Source: Heterotrichella gracilis (Eukaryota > Sar > Xanthophyceae > Tribonematales > Xanthonemataceae). Taken from it: 64,000 bases of DNA. Of this stretch, positions 54,108-64,000 are shown in pieces (position 1 is the first letter of the stretch; each line of letters starts with the position of its first letter). The notes below the pieces were generated by a model. The model was not told the DNA's origin, ran no database searches, and saw only the letters and a program-made list of their open reading frames with translations. Made by a program: the position numbers and the translations under genes. The stretch lies in the NCBI GenBank assembly GCA_032358255.1, contig JAULBX010025386.1, forward strand, positions 1 to 64,000, given 5' to 3'.

Positions 54108-55216
54108 GGTGCAAGTATGTATTGCCTGCAGCACCAACCACGCAGATAGGGTGAGGAGTTGGAACCCACATAAGCCCCTGTCAGTGTGTATGACCCACAG
54201 AGGTGGTGGCAAGATATGACACCACAAAAATATCTGGTTGGCAGTATACTTATGCGGGACGGTGTCAGCTTAAATTCATGGGCAACACAAGATGGTTCAA
54301 CTTGTCAATCGCCGAACCTTTCAAGAAAGGCTGGCTGCCCAAGTCTTGACTTGGGTTCAACTGAGAACAGGAGTTGTAGGTTTAGGGGCATGCACACTCG
54401 TTGACCCCAGCATTGCCCAAACCTGCCTTACCTGGGTGTGCTACGATAGTGGTAGATTGAAGACAAGGTTGGTGGCACGAGAAGCCTGTGACATAATCAC
54501 GCCATGAGCTTGTCGTTCGAACCGAGGATGATGCCCGGCATTCCTATCGCCCAGCGCTGATCAAGAACCCGTGCAACGAGGGAAGCTTGTCCACAAGCCC
54601 ACTCGTTTTGGTGCTCAGCAACCGATCAGACGCCGTTGGGTTGCCCGGTGCGGCCTGATACAAGTGATGCTGTAGACTGCGACTGCCAGCGTTTCTATGC
54701 GTTGCCAAAAAACAGCTGGGCGTTGGATTTCAAATCCCTGTCAGTAGGGTTTAGGGTTTTCATGTATGAAACTTTCCCGGAAGCCCCGGGGCCCCGGCCG
54801 GGGCCCCGGCCGCCCAAGGCTTGTATGATCAATGAAAGCTTGGAAGGTGAACCGTGCCAGCTGGCCATGGAAACCGAAAACTGGTCCGGCTCTGCAAAAA
54901 GGGGCCTTCGTAAGGCTTCGCGATGCCATAAGAAGTTCTCGTGTCCAATCGCATAGCTGCAAACACTCCCTCCGCAACCTTCTGTCCCAGATAGTCGTCG
55001 TGGAACTCTGCCTGGCAACACCCAATGCGCACCGCAGAAACGCGTGCAGAAAGCACAACTGTGCCATAGCCAGTTATTTTAAGGGCAATTTGAATCCTCG
55101 TAAGACGGCCTTGCCGTGGCAAGCACACCCTTGGGAACCTTGTTTGTTGAGCCAATTTTTGTTCCTGTGTTCCGTGTGTGTTGTCAGGGCCTAGCTGTGC
55201 TGGGTAACCCCAACAA
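54108..55216. promoter_or_regulatory. Divergent upstream region of coiled-coil and MUB genes
   Basis: 1.1 kb between the two start codons. Includes AGGGTTTAGGG at 54747 and a 24-bp GC-only palindrome at 54786-54809. No exon was recognised; open frames here are GC-driven. Confidence 0.35.
54786..54809. repeat. 24-bp perfect GC palindrome
   Basis: Centre GGGGCCCCGGCCGGGGCCCC with two more paired bases on each side, in the MUB upstream region. Confidence 0.9.
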
Positions 55217-55813
55217 ATGGCATCGGGAGAGGAGCTGCAGATTCGTTTCAGGCATACTTCTGGGGACGTTGGACCTCTAAGCTTCCCATCTACTAGCAGC
55301 ATACCAGCACTGAAGGACAGGCTTTTGTCTGCATGGCCCACAGGTACCACGGTTTGGGCTGTGTGTACCCCCTTACCCCACATGTCTTCCATAACCTGAC
55401 AGGGTTGTCTTGGGTGCAGAGGGTCCTTTGCAGGGCGAGAAGCCTGCAGCGGTGGCAGATGTGAAGCTGATACTGTCTGGAAAGTTTGTTGAGAACAACC
55501 AAACGCTGAACGGTGTGTGCAGTGGTGTCCTCTCAACTCTGTTTGTCCACTGTCTGCTGGTTAACCTTTCTCACGCAACGCCTTGTGCAGACCTTCGAAC
55601 GCAAATGGGGAACCCTAAGGGCGACACGATCGTGACGTTTCACGTGTTTGTGCGGCCAGCCACTGCTGCAAAGCCTCAAGGTACATTGCTTGCCTAACCC
55701 CTGCCTACCAAGTAGTGTGGTGGTTCTCTTTCCACTCATCTGCTGTTTCATCCCTTGCAGGTAAAAGCAATAAAGAAGACCAACCAAAGGGCTGCATGTG
55801 CTGTGTGCAATAG
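55217..55813 (+). CDS. Membrane-anchored ubiquitin-fold protein (MUB)
   Basis: Four exons: 55217-55343, 55420-55512, 55591-55680 and 55761-55813 (TAG), closing to 120 aa, the usual MUB length. The ubiquitin-like fold shows as ELQIRFRHTSGDVGPLSF, SSIPALKDRLLSAWP, DVKLILSGKFVENNQTLND, LRTQMGNPKGDTIVTFHVFV and RP. The C-terminus KGCMCCVQ is a CaaX box (CCVQ) with an extra upstream cysteine pair, fitting farnesylation plus S-acylation. In plants MUBs dock E2 conjugating enzymes at the plasma membrane. The start context has A at -3. Confidence 0.93.
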
Positions 55814-57185
55814 CGCAGAGGTGACTGGGAAGGGCCTGCTTGGAGCAGCAGGAAGCTGCAAGGCCACAGCAGCACTGGGAGGTAGCAGCAGTAGGGGGCC
55901 TTGGGGTGGGGACAGGGGTGATTGGGTGGGCAAAGGTTCTTTGTGCTGTGATGAAAGGTTACTCATAAGGCTCCATGCCACAAACTAAGCGCTATTTGGC
56001 TTGCTCATCTGGTCACTTATGCAGTTCGAGGCAGGCTCATTGACTGGAGCAAGTTTAGCTGAGCTGGGGTACCTATGTAGTTGTCAAGGGATTGCAGCTG
56101 TCCGGGTTTGAGAACGGCGGTGTTACCACGTGGGTGGGTGGGGGTTTTGCAAGTTCAGCCGACCTTACGCAGGCTTGTATGGGGGAAGGGGAATGTGACT
56201 GTGTTTTCTGTATCGTTCATGGGTCGATCCTTTTTGTTCTGTGCCTATGGCCACGTCCTGAGCCCACAGTGTACCGTGTAGATGCCTATATGATGTGTAA
56301 ATTCATTCAGAAGTGCAACTCGCTGTTGGTTGTCATGAGGGGGTGTGTGGTTGGCTGAACAACTCATACCCTGCACTCACTGTTGTAGAAAGCCTAGAGG
56401 ATGCTCCCAAGCTGAGCAGGGGCTTGTACTGAGGTGGAGCGAACCAACCACTTACTTTGCATCCGCAGCGCACGTTCATTTTACTGCAGAGCAGGAGCAC
56501 ACACAACGCTAAGTTGAGCGACAGTTGTCATTCCATGTTGCGGCCATGGTCCAGGGAGCTTTGCATTTTACCTCCCTGAGGTCAGAGATAACGGTATTGC
56601 AGCAGTGCCCACGTTGGCCTGTCAGGTTAAACAAGTACAAAGGGGTGGATGGGGGTTGGATCATCCACGCTGAAGGTCGATACAAGTTTGGGGTTGATGC
56701 CCAAGGTTGGGATTTAAAATTGCCAGCTAGCCAAACTGATATAAATATATCATACAAATATTTGCAGGGCTGTAACTGCAACCAAACCCACTGGTGTAAC
56801 CCATAGCGGTTTGTGGTTGCGTTGCCTTCATATTGGACAGTGTCACCGCATAATTGGTTCAGGAGTTGCTAGTCCTGCCAACCCCCCACCTGACTTGGGT
56901 AGCAGCAGCACATCTTGACGGTTCCTGCTCTCGCCACCGCCGTGGTTTTTGTGAACCTGTTAATCTCTATAGCCTGCTCCTAGTGAGTACGCTCAACAAC
57001 ATAAGAGGTGGAGTTTCCCAGCTGTCCACCTATCAACAGAGAGGCCAGGGTTGAGTGCCAAGTAGGAGGGCGCTCCACTGCCATCTGGTGCAGATACATA
57101 CAAGAGCAGAACAAACAGAAGACGTCCATTCGTAAGCCCTTTGGTACAAGGGTTTTAGGGGAGGTTTCCAGCTTGGGCAGCACCC
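55814..57185. other. Intergenic
   Basis: A frame at 56525-56806 (+) is open but shows no family, no splice support and poor codon character. No other signal was recognised. Confidence 0.4.
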
Positions 57186-58964
57186 ATGCAGGCAGGCAGC
57201 GCCGTGGCAGGTCCTGGCTGGGGGCCCAAGGCCGGCGCCAACTCCACTCCCACTCCCCGTGTCACCTTCTATACACACACACTGTGCCCCTACGCTCAGA
57301 GAGTCTGGCTGACGTTGTTGCAGAAGGTGAGCTTGTATCTTATACCTGGTATTCCTGACTTCCCGCCAGATCAATTGGGGCATGGTCCCTAACGACGCGC
57401 CCCATGCACTCCAGGGTGTACCACACAAGCTGGTCCACACTGACCTGAGCAACAAGCCCCAGTCGTTCTTGCGTGTCAACCCCAGGGGACTGGTGCCAGC
57501 GCTAGAGGTGGATGGCAGCGTCCTCGTTGAGAGCATTGACATCTGCCGGTACGCTTAGGCCCACAGCCTTTGGCATTCAACTAAGCTTGCAAGCTACACA
57601 ATCCATATCTGTTTCCAAGTACCTGACACCCACGTATCTGCCACTCGCACAGGTGGATAGACAGCAACCTCGATGGTCCCCCGCTCATGCCTGGTGATGC
57701 TGCCCTTGAGAAGCATGCTAACCAGCTCATCCGGAGATGTGATAGCTTTGTGTCGGCAGGCCTGTCATACCTGGCAGGAAACTCCAGGTATGTACAAATC
57801 AAAATTTGCATTATAATGACTGGAATGTATTGCGCCTTGCCAATATGCATGCATTGGCGGCCAGTGGGAAGGGCGCAGTATACAGGTGCTAGGGTAGGAT
57901 GATGGGTCAATGAGGCAAAACAACACAGCACACTAAGAAACAGGGAAGGGATTGGGTCTATGCTCTACCGCAAGTGTTGAAGTGGTTAGGAGGTTTGCCA
58001 GCCATTGCCGCACTGTATTATCAACTCGACTTTGACGCCGCCCAGCAGGAGCTGTCCAAGCCACTTAAAAATGCATGCCCCTGCACCACGGGTAAGTTTA
58101 TATGATGGTAATCTAATTTTTTTGTGTGCAACAATGCTGCAGATCATGGGGCATTGGAACCAGTCAAGGGCCCAGGGACCAGGCTGCATTTGAGGCACAG
58201 CTGAAGCATTTAGCACAAGCGATTGACAGCTCTGGTGGCCAGTTCCTGGCTGGACCAGATGCTTCACTGGTAGGAATAAATAAGCAAATAAATCCTGCAA
58301 TGCAGGATGTCATTTTTTGCAGAACTTATTTCTTTATTGCGTGCTCTTTGTGCCCTTATTTATAATAGGAATGTGCCTCCACTTGTCCGGCGGCTGCATC
58401 TCCAGAGTATCATTCCAAACGCCCCAGCCACGAATTCAGCAAGCAGCATCGTAAGCACTGGACTCCTCCATGCATGGCATGGCTCCAGTCACACAATTAC
58501 CCCTCATGTGCAGGCCGACTTCATCTACATGCCCTTTGTGGAGAGGTTTGCCCTGGCCATGCCGGTCTTCTGCAAGTACGACCTGCGCACAGCACTCAAC
58601 GGCAAGGTGGGCGGTTTACATGCATGCCACCGATCCAGCCAAAATGCCAGTCATCCTTGCACATGCAGCGCTGCCAATCAGTTCGATCCTGGCATCGTTC
58701 TATACAATTTTGTTTGTCTTGCACATTGAAGGGCTCCTGCTGCTGACCTGCGGTCACATCAGCCCCCGGTTTTACTTTTAGTGCACCTTTTTTTGCCACC
58801 TGCAGGTGGGTGATTGGCTCCAGGCAATGGAGGCCAGCCCAGCCTGCCGCACTGCCGCAGCAGACCCCTCACTGCTGCTCAAGGCCTACCGCAAGCACAT
58901 GTGTCTCGACTTCTTTGACTATACAACCTATGGGGAGGCGTCGCTGCACCCACACAACCAATGA
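57186..58964 (+). CDS. Glutathione S-transferase, lambda/omega-like (CPYA active site)
   Basis: Six exons: 57186-57326, 57415-57548, 57653-57787, 58143-58269, 58514-58606 and 58806-58964 (TGA), closing to 262 aa. The thioredoxin-fold half has FYTHTLCPYAQRVWLTLLQK with the catalytic cysteine at 34, then VPHKLVHTDLSNKPQSFL, NPRGLVPALEVDG and VESIDICRWID. The helical half has FEAQLKHLAQAIDSSGGQFL, ADFIYMPFVERFALAMPVF and an unusual C-terminal extension ending EASLHPHNQ. A Cys-type site indicates thiol transferase or dehydroascorbate reductase-type activity rather than classic conjugation. The N-terminal ~25 residues are Gly/Ala/Pro-rich and not clearly a transit peptide. Confidence 0.9.
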
Positions 58965-59763
58965 GCCTGGGAATACAGGAGTATGCCATGCCATCTTTCT
59001 GGATGTTGCCCCTGTTCTGCGGTCGCGCCGCGCAATATTGGTCATTGCCTCTAAATTATAGCAGACCCTCAACACTTTCCAGTTTCAACTGTAATTACAA
59101 TGGTTTGCCATAATCTTGCTGTTATAAGTGACAATTGTGGCCGCCCAGTGGTGCCTGCCGCAGTAGTAGTAGCCACTCAGTAGTAGCCACTCAGTGGAGG
59201 GCCTCAGGTCATTTTTAGTTTTTTTTGCTGTATATGTTGCATTGCTCACACACAGGCCCTGTGCGTGCTCGCCCAGTTATACCATACTATCCATACTGAG
59301 CTGGACAAGCCCAAGGCTTGGAGAGTTAAAGCCACTAACGTTGGTAACTTTACAGCACAGCAACTTGGTGATTGCCGCAAAAATTCGATAATCAAGAATG
59401 AACCATGTCATGAACCATTCATTGAACAATGCCGAAGCTGCTGTATCTCGCATTGCAGGCTCGTGACCCCAACTTTTGAGAATGAACCACGAAAATGCTT
59501 CAGTCCTGCCTCTCCAAATATTGCTAATGGCATCTGCCGCCATTTGAGTGCCACCAGTGCTGCGGCAGCCTGGCCATGAGCAGCATCACAAATTTGGAGC
59601 ACCAATGCGTGCATGAATAAATGGCATTGTCTCATCGCCAGGCAAAATTCCGGCATCTCCCTAGCTCCCTCAAATCAACAATGCACAGCACTGCCGCGGG
59701 AAAAACCAATGTGCATCGAACTAACTCTCACAAAAACTCGGACGAGCTGTGATGTCCCCACAG
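58965..59763. other. Intergenic, convergent 3' ends
   Basis: GTAGTAGTAGCCACTCAGTA / GTAGCCACTCAGTGGAGG is a short direct repeat at 59164-59195. No exon was recognised. Confidence 0.4.
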
Positions 59764-61383
59764 TCACCACCCGTTCCCGTCCATGTGCGCCTGCTCTGCG
59801 TTGACCCGCTTCTCAATCACGCGCATCATCGCCTCCTCCATGCGCTGCTTGGCGGTCAGCTGCTGGGCGTCTGCGGCGGTGGGCGGCAGCGCGGCTTGGA
59901 AGATGCGGCCCAGCTCGCGCAGCGCGTACCCCCGCGACCGCCGCACGTCCTTGGGCACCTTGGGGTCCTGTGAACGGAGTTACATGGTTTAACTTGGAAT
60001 TTTGGTTATCACACACTACCAGGAATGGTATTCATAAAACATTTACTAATCCACTGGAAGACTTGTTCACATTGCAGACAAACAATGGAATTGGTAATAT
60101 GGTTTCGCCCTCAACAGTGTCGGGTGAATGCATTTCCCCTCCCAGGCATGCAACCATGCACTGCACCCTACCCCACCCCACCCCTATACACGCACGTTGA
60201 GCACCCGCTTGCACACGCCCCGCAGCGTGGTCTCTATGTCGATGGTGTTGGCCGCCCACATGGCCTCCAGCATGAGCGGCAGCGTATCCTCCTCCATCTT
60301 CTGCCGCACGGCGTCGCGTTCAACCGCCGCGGCGGCGTCCAGCGGGGGAGGCGTGCTGCTGCTGCTGCTGCTGGCGCCGCTGGCACTGCGGTTCCTGAGG
60401 AATGGGGTGTGGTGTGTTTTTGAGGTGGGGGCTGGCAATGGTGGGGAAGCACCCGGTGCCAGGACCAACCTGCTTGGTGCCGCATGTGCAAGGCTGTATT
60501 GCTGGAGTGAAACGCCATGTAGTTGCTAAACTAGTGAAAAAATGCACCCTGGTTTCCCTCAAAACCGCCCCCAGTGCGCGATCCCCCTTCCCAAACCTCG
60601 GCCATTCTGTGCGCACCTGCCATTAGTGCTTGTGGAGGCGTGCATGGCTGAGCCATTGGGCGTGCGACCACCTGGTTGTGACCCGGCTGCGCCTAGCGAC
60701 GTGGAGGCATCAGCGGCCCTCCCTGTGCGCGTCTCCCTGGCACAAAGGAAGCAGTGAGTATAAATTGCAACAATATTTTTATCGCACTCCACCACCCACC
60801 CAATACACCCGCTCCCACAACACGCTCCCCACCACTTTGCACCTCCAACCGCCGCTGCACCATGCACCCTCCTCCACCCACACCTATCTCGAGCTGCTTG
60901 TGCGCCTGATTTACATTTATTGCGTGCCTGGCAGAATGGAGCTGGCTACCCAGCACCCCCCCCAAAGATAATCGTGAATTTTCCCTAAATTGTTAACAAA
61001 AAAAGTATACTCTATGTAGACGAGGGGAAAAACTGTCAATCCGCGGTCACCACTGTGGAACTCGAGCACCCCCCCCTCCCCACGCCCTCCCCCTACCTGT
61101 CAAACCTCTCCAGCTGCTGGTGCGCCTGGTACACCTTGATGGCCAGGCTGGCAGCGTGGAACTGGCTGCCCAGCGCCTGCCCCCGCGCCCGCATGGCGGC
61201 CCACCCCCCCTCGAAGAAGCCACCCACGTAGATGTCTGCCTGTGACTCGTACGACTTGCCGATGGTGTGCAGCATGACCTCGCCAAAGGATGCGGCCACC
61301 AGCTGCTCTGCTTCAGCGGTCATGGATTCCTGGGAAGGACGGGAGGAAATCCATCAGAAGCGCATAGTGCGCATGGATGGTGT

Positions 61384-61416
<33 letters not shown>

Positions 61417-63685
61417 AGGGGTGGGTGGGGGGTCTTTTTCCAGGGGCTGTATCACACTTTGGGTGTTCATTCCCACGAGGGCAAACTTGTGCTGCATAAC
61501 CTCGCCAAAAGCCTTGGCAAGTGGCAACTGGTTGGGAGGCTGCGTTCTCTTCCAAAACCCCTTGAGGAACCCTGGCGCAGCGATCCTCAAACCACCGACC
61601 ACCATCACCCACACATTGGACCCCTCCTTCCCCCTCCACCAGGCCCAACACTGTCACCCATCGCCTGCCAGCCATTACAAACCCCCCCACACCACCCACC
61701 AGCGCGACCACCCACCTTGAACCCCTCCGGGTCGCCCTCCACCCACCGCCGCAGCAGGGCAGTCAGCATCACTGCCAGCCGCTCCTCTCGAGCAACCTGC
61801 GGGTTGCGGAGCACACATGAAGGGCTATAATTATGAATGTTATACTTCTCCAAATTGATAACATGCTTTCCGCAAGACCAGCGCACTGCCGGTACAAGCA
61901 ACGCTAGGACAGGTCTGGCTTGCAGGTAATCCATGCAAGAGACTGCTGATCTGGCTGTATTGCTGGAACGCATGGAAATATTTCACCCTCGAATATTAAA
62001 TCGATAGTGATTTCTGTTTCTTTATAAAAAATCCCTCATCACCCAACTCAGTGCAGCACCACTCAGCCAGGTGCGCCCTTACATTATCCAACACGTCAGG
62101 TCCCAAATTAATTGATCATGCCGTAGTCCCTTAAGAGCCAAATTCTAGTGAGAGCATGGCAGCCCTCACTCACCTGCAGCCGCTTCATTTGCGCCACGTT
62201 GAAGTCGCTCCCCGCCCGCGTGGCGGCGCTCAGCAGCAGCTCCCCCACCAGGTGCTCAAACCTGTCGCTGCCAAACAGCATGGTGAAAAACTCGGCCCCA
62301 TCCATGAAGTTGAGGTCCAGGCCCTCCGAGCCATGCTGGTCGTAACGCTTGCGCAGGTCGGGGTTACCCAGGACCTGCGGGGAAGGTACAGGGCAGGGTT
62401 TAGGGTCGGCGTGGGACCTCGATCCGTATTGTGAGTCTTATAAGAGGTAGGTTGGCAACATCTGCCAATTGTGCCACCGCTGCCGCACCGTGCAGCCTAT
62501 GGTTTCAACGCAACCCCCAACAGCTTGGCAGTGCAAAGGTAGCATGCAGTGCCAACTAGGAATTGAAAATGCGCATTGGTTGCATCAGCATGTAGTGCCA
62601 GCTAGGAGCTGATGATGCTGCTGCTGCTTTCCATGCAGGCCAAATCATGGATGTGAGCTTGGAGCAGGCACCTGGTAGGCCTCGCCAAGTTTCTGGAAGC
62701 GCTCCTTGGCGGAGGGGTCATCGGGGTTCTTGTCGGGGTGATACTTGCGCGCTAGCAGGTAATACTGCTTCTTGATGTCGTCCGGCGACGCATCCCGGGG
62801 CACTTGCAGCAGGGTGTAGTAGTCCTCCTGGGCTGCCAGGGCATGCAGGCTGCTGTTGAAGAACTGCTGCTGCCATTGCGCCCGCAGGGATGCAAACATG
62901 TCGTTGTCTTCTGCCAAAGCAGACATGGGCTGCTCCACCCACTCCCGCGTTTCCTGGCGCCGCACCACGTGTGTGTAAGTGCGGGTGCGGGTGCGGGTGC
63001 GGGTGCGGGTGCAGGAGGACAGGAGTGGTGTGGGGTGAGGAAGAGGTTTAGTGCTTCCCTTCCCCTCCCTTATTCCCCTATTCTCACAACCAAAAAATTG
63101 GGTTTGAGGGCCAGTGAATTCAATGAGGTGGAACATGCCCTGCAGCATGCGGCGATGCGGCATGTGGCCCCGGCAGGAGGTCATATGCATGCATATGCGC
63201 ACCTGGTCCCATGCCTTTCCTCGGCTGCTTTCCACAATTGCCTCGGGAGTGTTTGCAATACCACGGAATATTTGGGCAGTGCCTATGGCTGCACCAGTGA
63301 CCGGAAGGACCACCGCTCCAATGATCCCTGCACACACACAGGCAGAAAATGGGTGCCTGTACATGCTACCAAAGCACAGCCTTTGCCTTGCGGGAGGCTG
63401 TAAGCACAAGCAATAAATGGGTTTGCAGTCTCACAGTTGCAGCTTACCTGCACCAGCGCCCTTGGCAAAGCCTGCAAACCCCTCCTGGTGAGCTCCAATA
63501 ACTGGTGCAGCAATCAGCCCCACTGTGCCAGCAATAACCCCCTTTGCCATCGACTTGAGCCCACTAGCCAGCCCAGCCTTTGCATCCTTCGGTTTTCGTA
63601 GAGAGAACACGTCGTTGAAGTCAAACTGGTAGTCATCTGGGTTCAACGCTGGTGGGTCTTGTTCTTGCACGCGTATGTCTGTCAT
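59764..63685 (-). CDS. DnaJ protein with DnaJ-X C-terminal domain and glycine-zipper-like N-terminus
   Basis: Eight exons: 63685-63448, 63327-63203, 62953-62672, 62374-62174, 61796-61716, 61329-61097, 60394-60196 and 59967-59764 (TGA), closing to 520 aa. Residues 40-115 hold two Gly/Ala-rich hydrophobic segments ([20 protein letters not shown] and [19 protein letters not shown]). The J domain is at about 163-228: [20 protein letters not shown], then [10 protein letters not shown] with the HPD triad at 193-195, and [14 protein letters not shown]. The rest matches the DnaJ-X region of plant and fungal J proteins: [60 protein letters not shown] and [20 protein letters not shown]. It should stimulate Hsp70; location is uncertain. 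The ATG was chosen over upstream open frame because it precedes the acidic conserved start. Confidence 0.88.
60353..60372 (+). repeat. (GCT)n tract coding for Ser in DnaJ-X gene
   Basis: About six GCT units on the plus strand, translated on the minus strand as a polyserine run near the start of exon 7. Confidence 0.85.
60885..60955 (-). pseudogene. Decayed copy of DnaJ-X exon 6 end
   Basis: Plus-strand CTCGAGCTGCTTGTGCGCCT ... CTGGCAGAATGGAGCTGGCT ACCCAGCACC mirrors 61110-61175 (CTCCAGCTGCTGGTGCGCCT ... CTGGCAGCGTGGAACTGGCT GCCCAGCGCC). It lies in the following intron and its frame is broken. Confidence 0.8.
61388..61414 (+). repeat. (GT)n microsatellite in DnaJ-X intron
   Basis: About twelve consecutive GT units. 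Confidence 0.9.
61470..61555 (-). pseudogene. Decayed copy of DnaJ-X exon 6 start
   Basis: Plus-strand TGCTGCATAACCTCGCCAAAAGCC (overlapping parts) mirrors GTGCAGCATGACCTCGCCAAAGGATG at 61266 inside exon 6. It lies in the intron upstream of exon 6 in the gene's direction. Confidence 0.75.
62975..63014 (+). repeat. (GTGCGG)n microsatellite in DnaJ-X intron
   Basis: About six GTGCGG units just intronic of exon 3. Confidence 0.9.
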
Positions 63686-64000
63686 GTCTCTGTGCGACTT
63701 TTTCCTTGTCCTGTAGCCACGTTGGTTCAAGTCCAAAGAGCTACCACATCCCAAAATGCAGCCGTGATCGCTGCCAAAGAGAGGTGGCCCAGGGGCCCCA
63801 TGTGGGCACAGTGCCTTGCCAACCCAACAGTCCCTTGTCCTTGAAAGCAACCTGCCTATGGAACCAGCAATCGTATTGCGGCCTGTCCAAGGAGAAGATC
63901 AAGTTCGTTAACAGTGAGCCAGGCTGTGTTTGAAACTGTCTGAGGTCCACGAGTTGCGACGTACGCAGGACACGAGCTGGGCTGGAGCTGGGTGAATCAA
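63686..64000. other. Upstream region of the DnaJ-X gene
   Basis: Contains the 5' flank of the DnaJ-X gene to the window edge. No other gene start was recognised. Confidence 0.4.

Noticed and set aside
54440-54545. Possible tRNA on the minus strand suggested by GGTTCGAAC
   Set aside because: No acceptor stem, D-arm or anticodon arm could be folded around this B-box-like string.
56525-56806. 93-codon open frame on the plus strand
   Set aside because: No similarity recognised, no neighbouring exons in phase, and average composition for non-coding sequence here.
57968-58091. Possible extra GST exon with a strong GTAAG donor (frame with LKWLGGLPAIAALYYQLDFD)
   Set aside because: No acceptor enters this frame in phase, and inclusion would break the join from exon 3 (phase 2) to exon 4. 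Direct joining 57787 to 58143 keeps the GST fold.

Overview
Nuclear DNA of a green alga (Viridiplantae). The evidence is: plant-lineage genes (a CaaX-tailed membrane-anchored ubiquitin-fold protein, a DUF1517/FLAP1-like thylakoid protein, a lambda-like CPYA glutathione transferase, a U-box/ARM E3 ligase, a PGR/TMEM19 homologue and a UBP3/UBP4-type deubiquitinase); GT-AG introns in every gene (1 to 11 per gene seen); interstitial repeats of the plant telomere type TTTAGGG/CCCTAAA; and all three stop codons used normally. A chlorophyte fits best, but I cannot name the genus. No operons, CRISPR, rRNA or recognisable tRNA were seen.

Layout. Sixteen genes were assembled by joining exons whose reading phases close. 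In order: 3' end of an unidentified possibly BTB-like gene (+, 329-1033); TMEM242-like (-, 2119-3083); TMEM19/PGR (+, 3686-7580); short DUF1517/FLAP1-like thylakoid protein (-, 8983-10433); plastid-type NAD(P)-binding Rossmann protein (-, 11901-14224); calcineurin-like metallophosphoesterase (-, 14866-18123); USP12/46-type ubiquitin hydrolase (+, 18867-22346); ribosomal protein eL20 (-, 23510-26305); PP1 inhibitor-3 (+, 26680-27194); membrane-anchored TPR protein (+, 28139-33313); U-box/ARM protein (+, 35289-38242, 5' end unresolved); secreted LEA-like protein (+, 40736-47550); membrane coiled-coil protein with a fascin-like segment (-, 49543-54107); MUB (+, 55217-55813); lambda/omega-like GST (+, 57186-58964); DnaJ-X protein (-, 59764-63685). 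These are ordinary single-copy style housekeeping, ubiquitin-pathway, stress and plastid genes. They are neighbours rather than a pathway, although three belong to the ubiquitin system (UBP, U-box, MUB).

Main unusual signal. Introns here repeatedly contain short tandem copies, fresh to badly decayed, of the edge of the neighbouring exon together with its splice site. I see this in at least nine of the sixteen genes. It is densest in the TPR gene, where most introns hold such a relic, and in the ubiquitin hydrolase, where one acceptor site is repeated five times in a row at 53-54 bp spacing. This looks like intron growth, or possibly intron birth, by local tandem duplication across exon-intron junctions. 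It leaves decoy splice sites. Telomere-like AAACCCT motifs often sit at or near these junctions. Small palindromic MITE-like elements also occur in introns.

Limits. Exon joins are inferred from splice consensus, phase closure and family similarity recalled from memory, with no transcript or alignment evidence. Exon coordinates were counted by hand and could be off by one or two bases in places (most likely in the TPR gene near 31638-31693).
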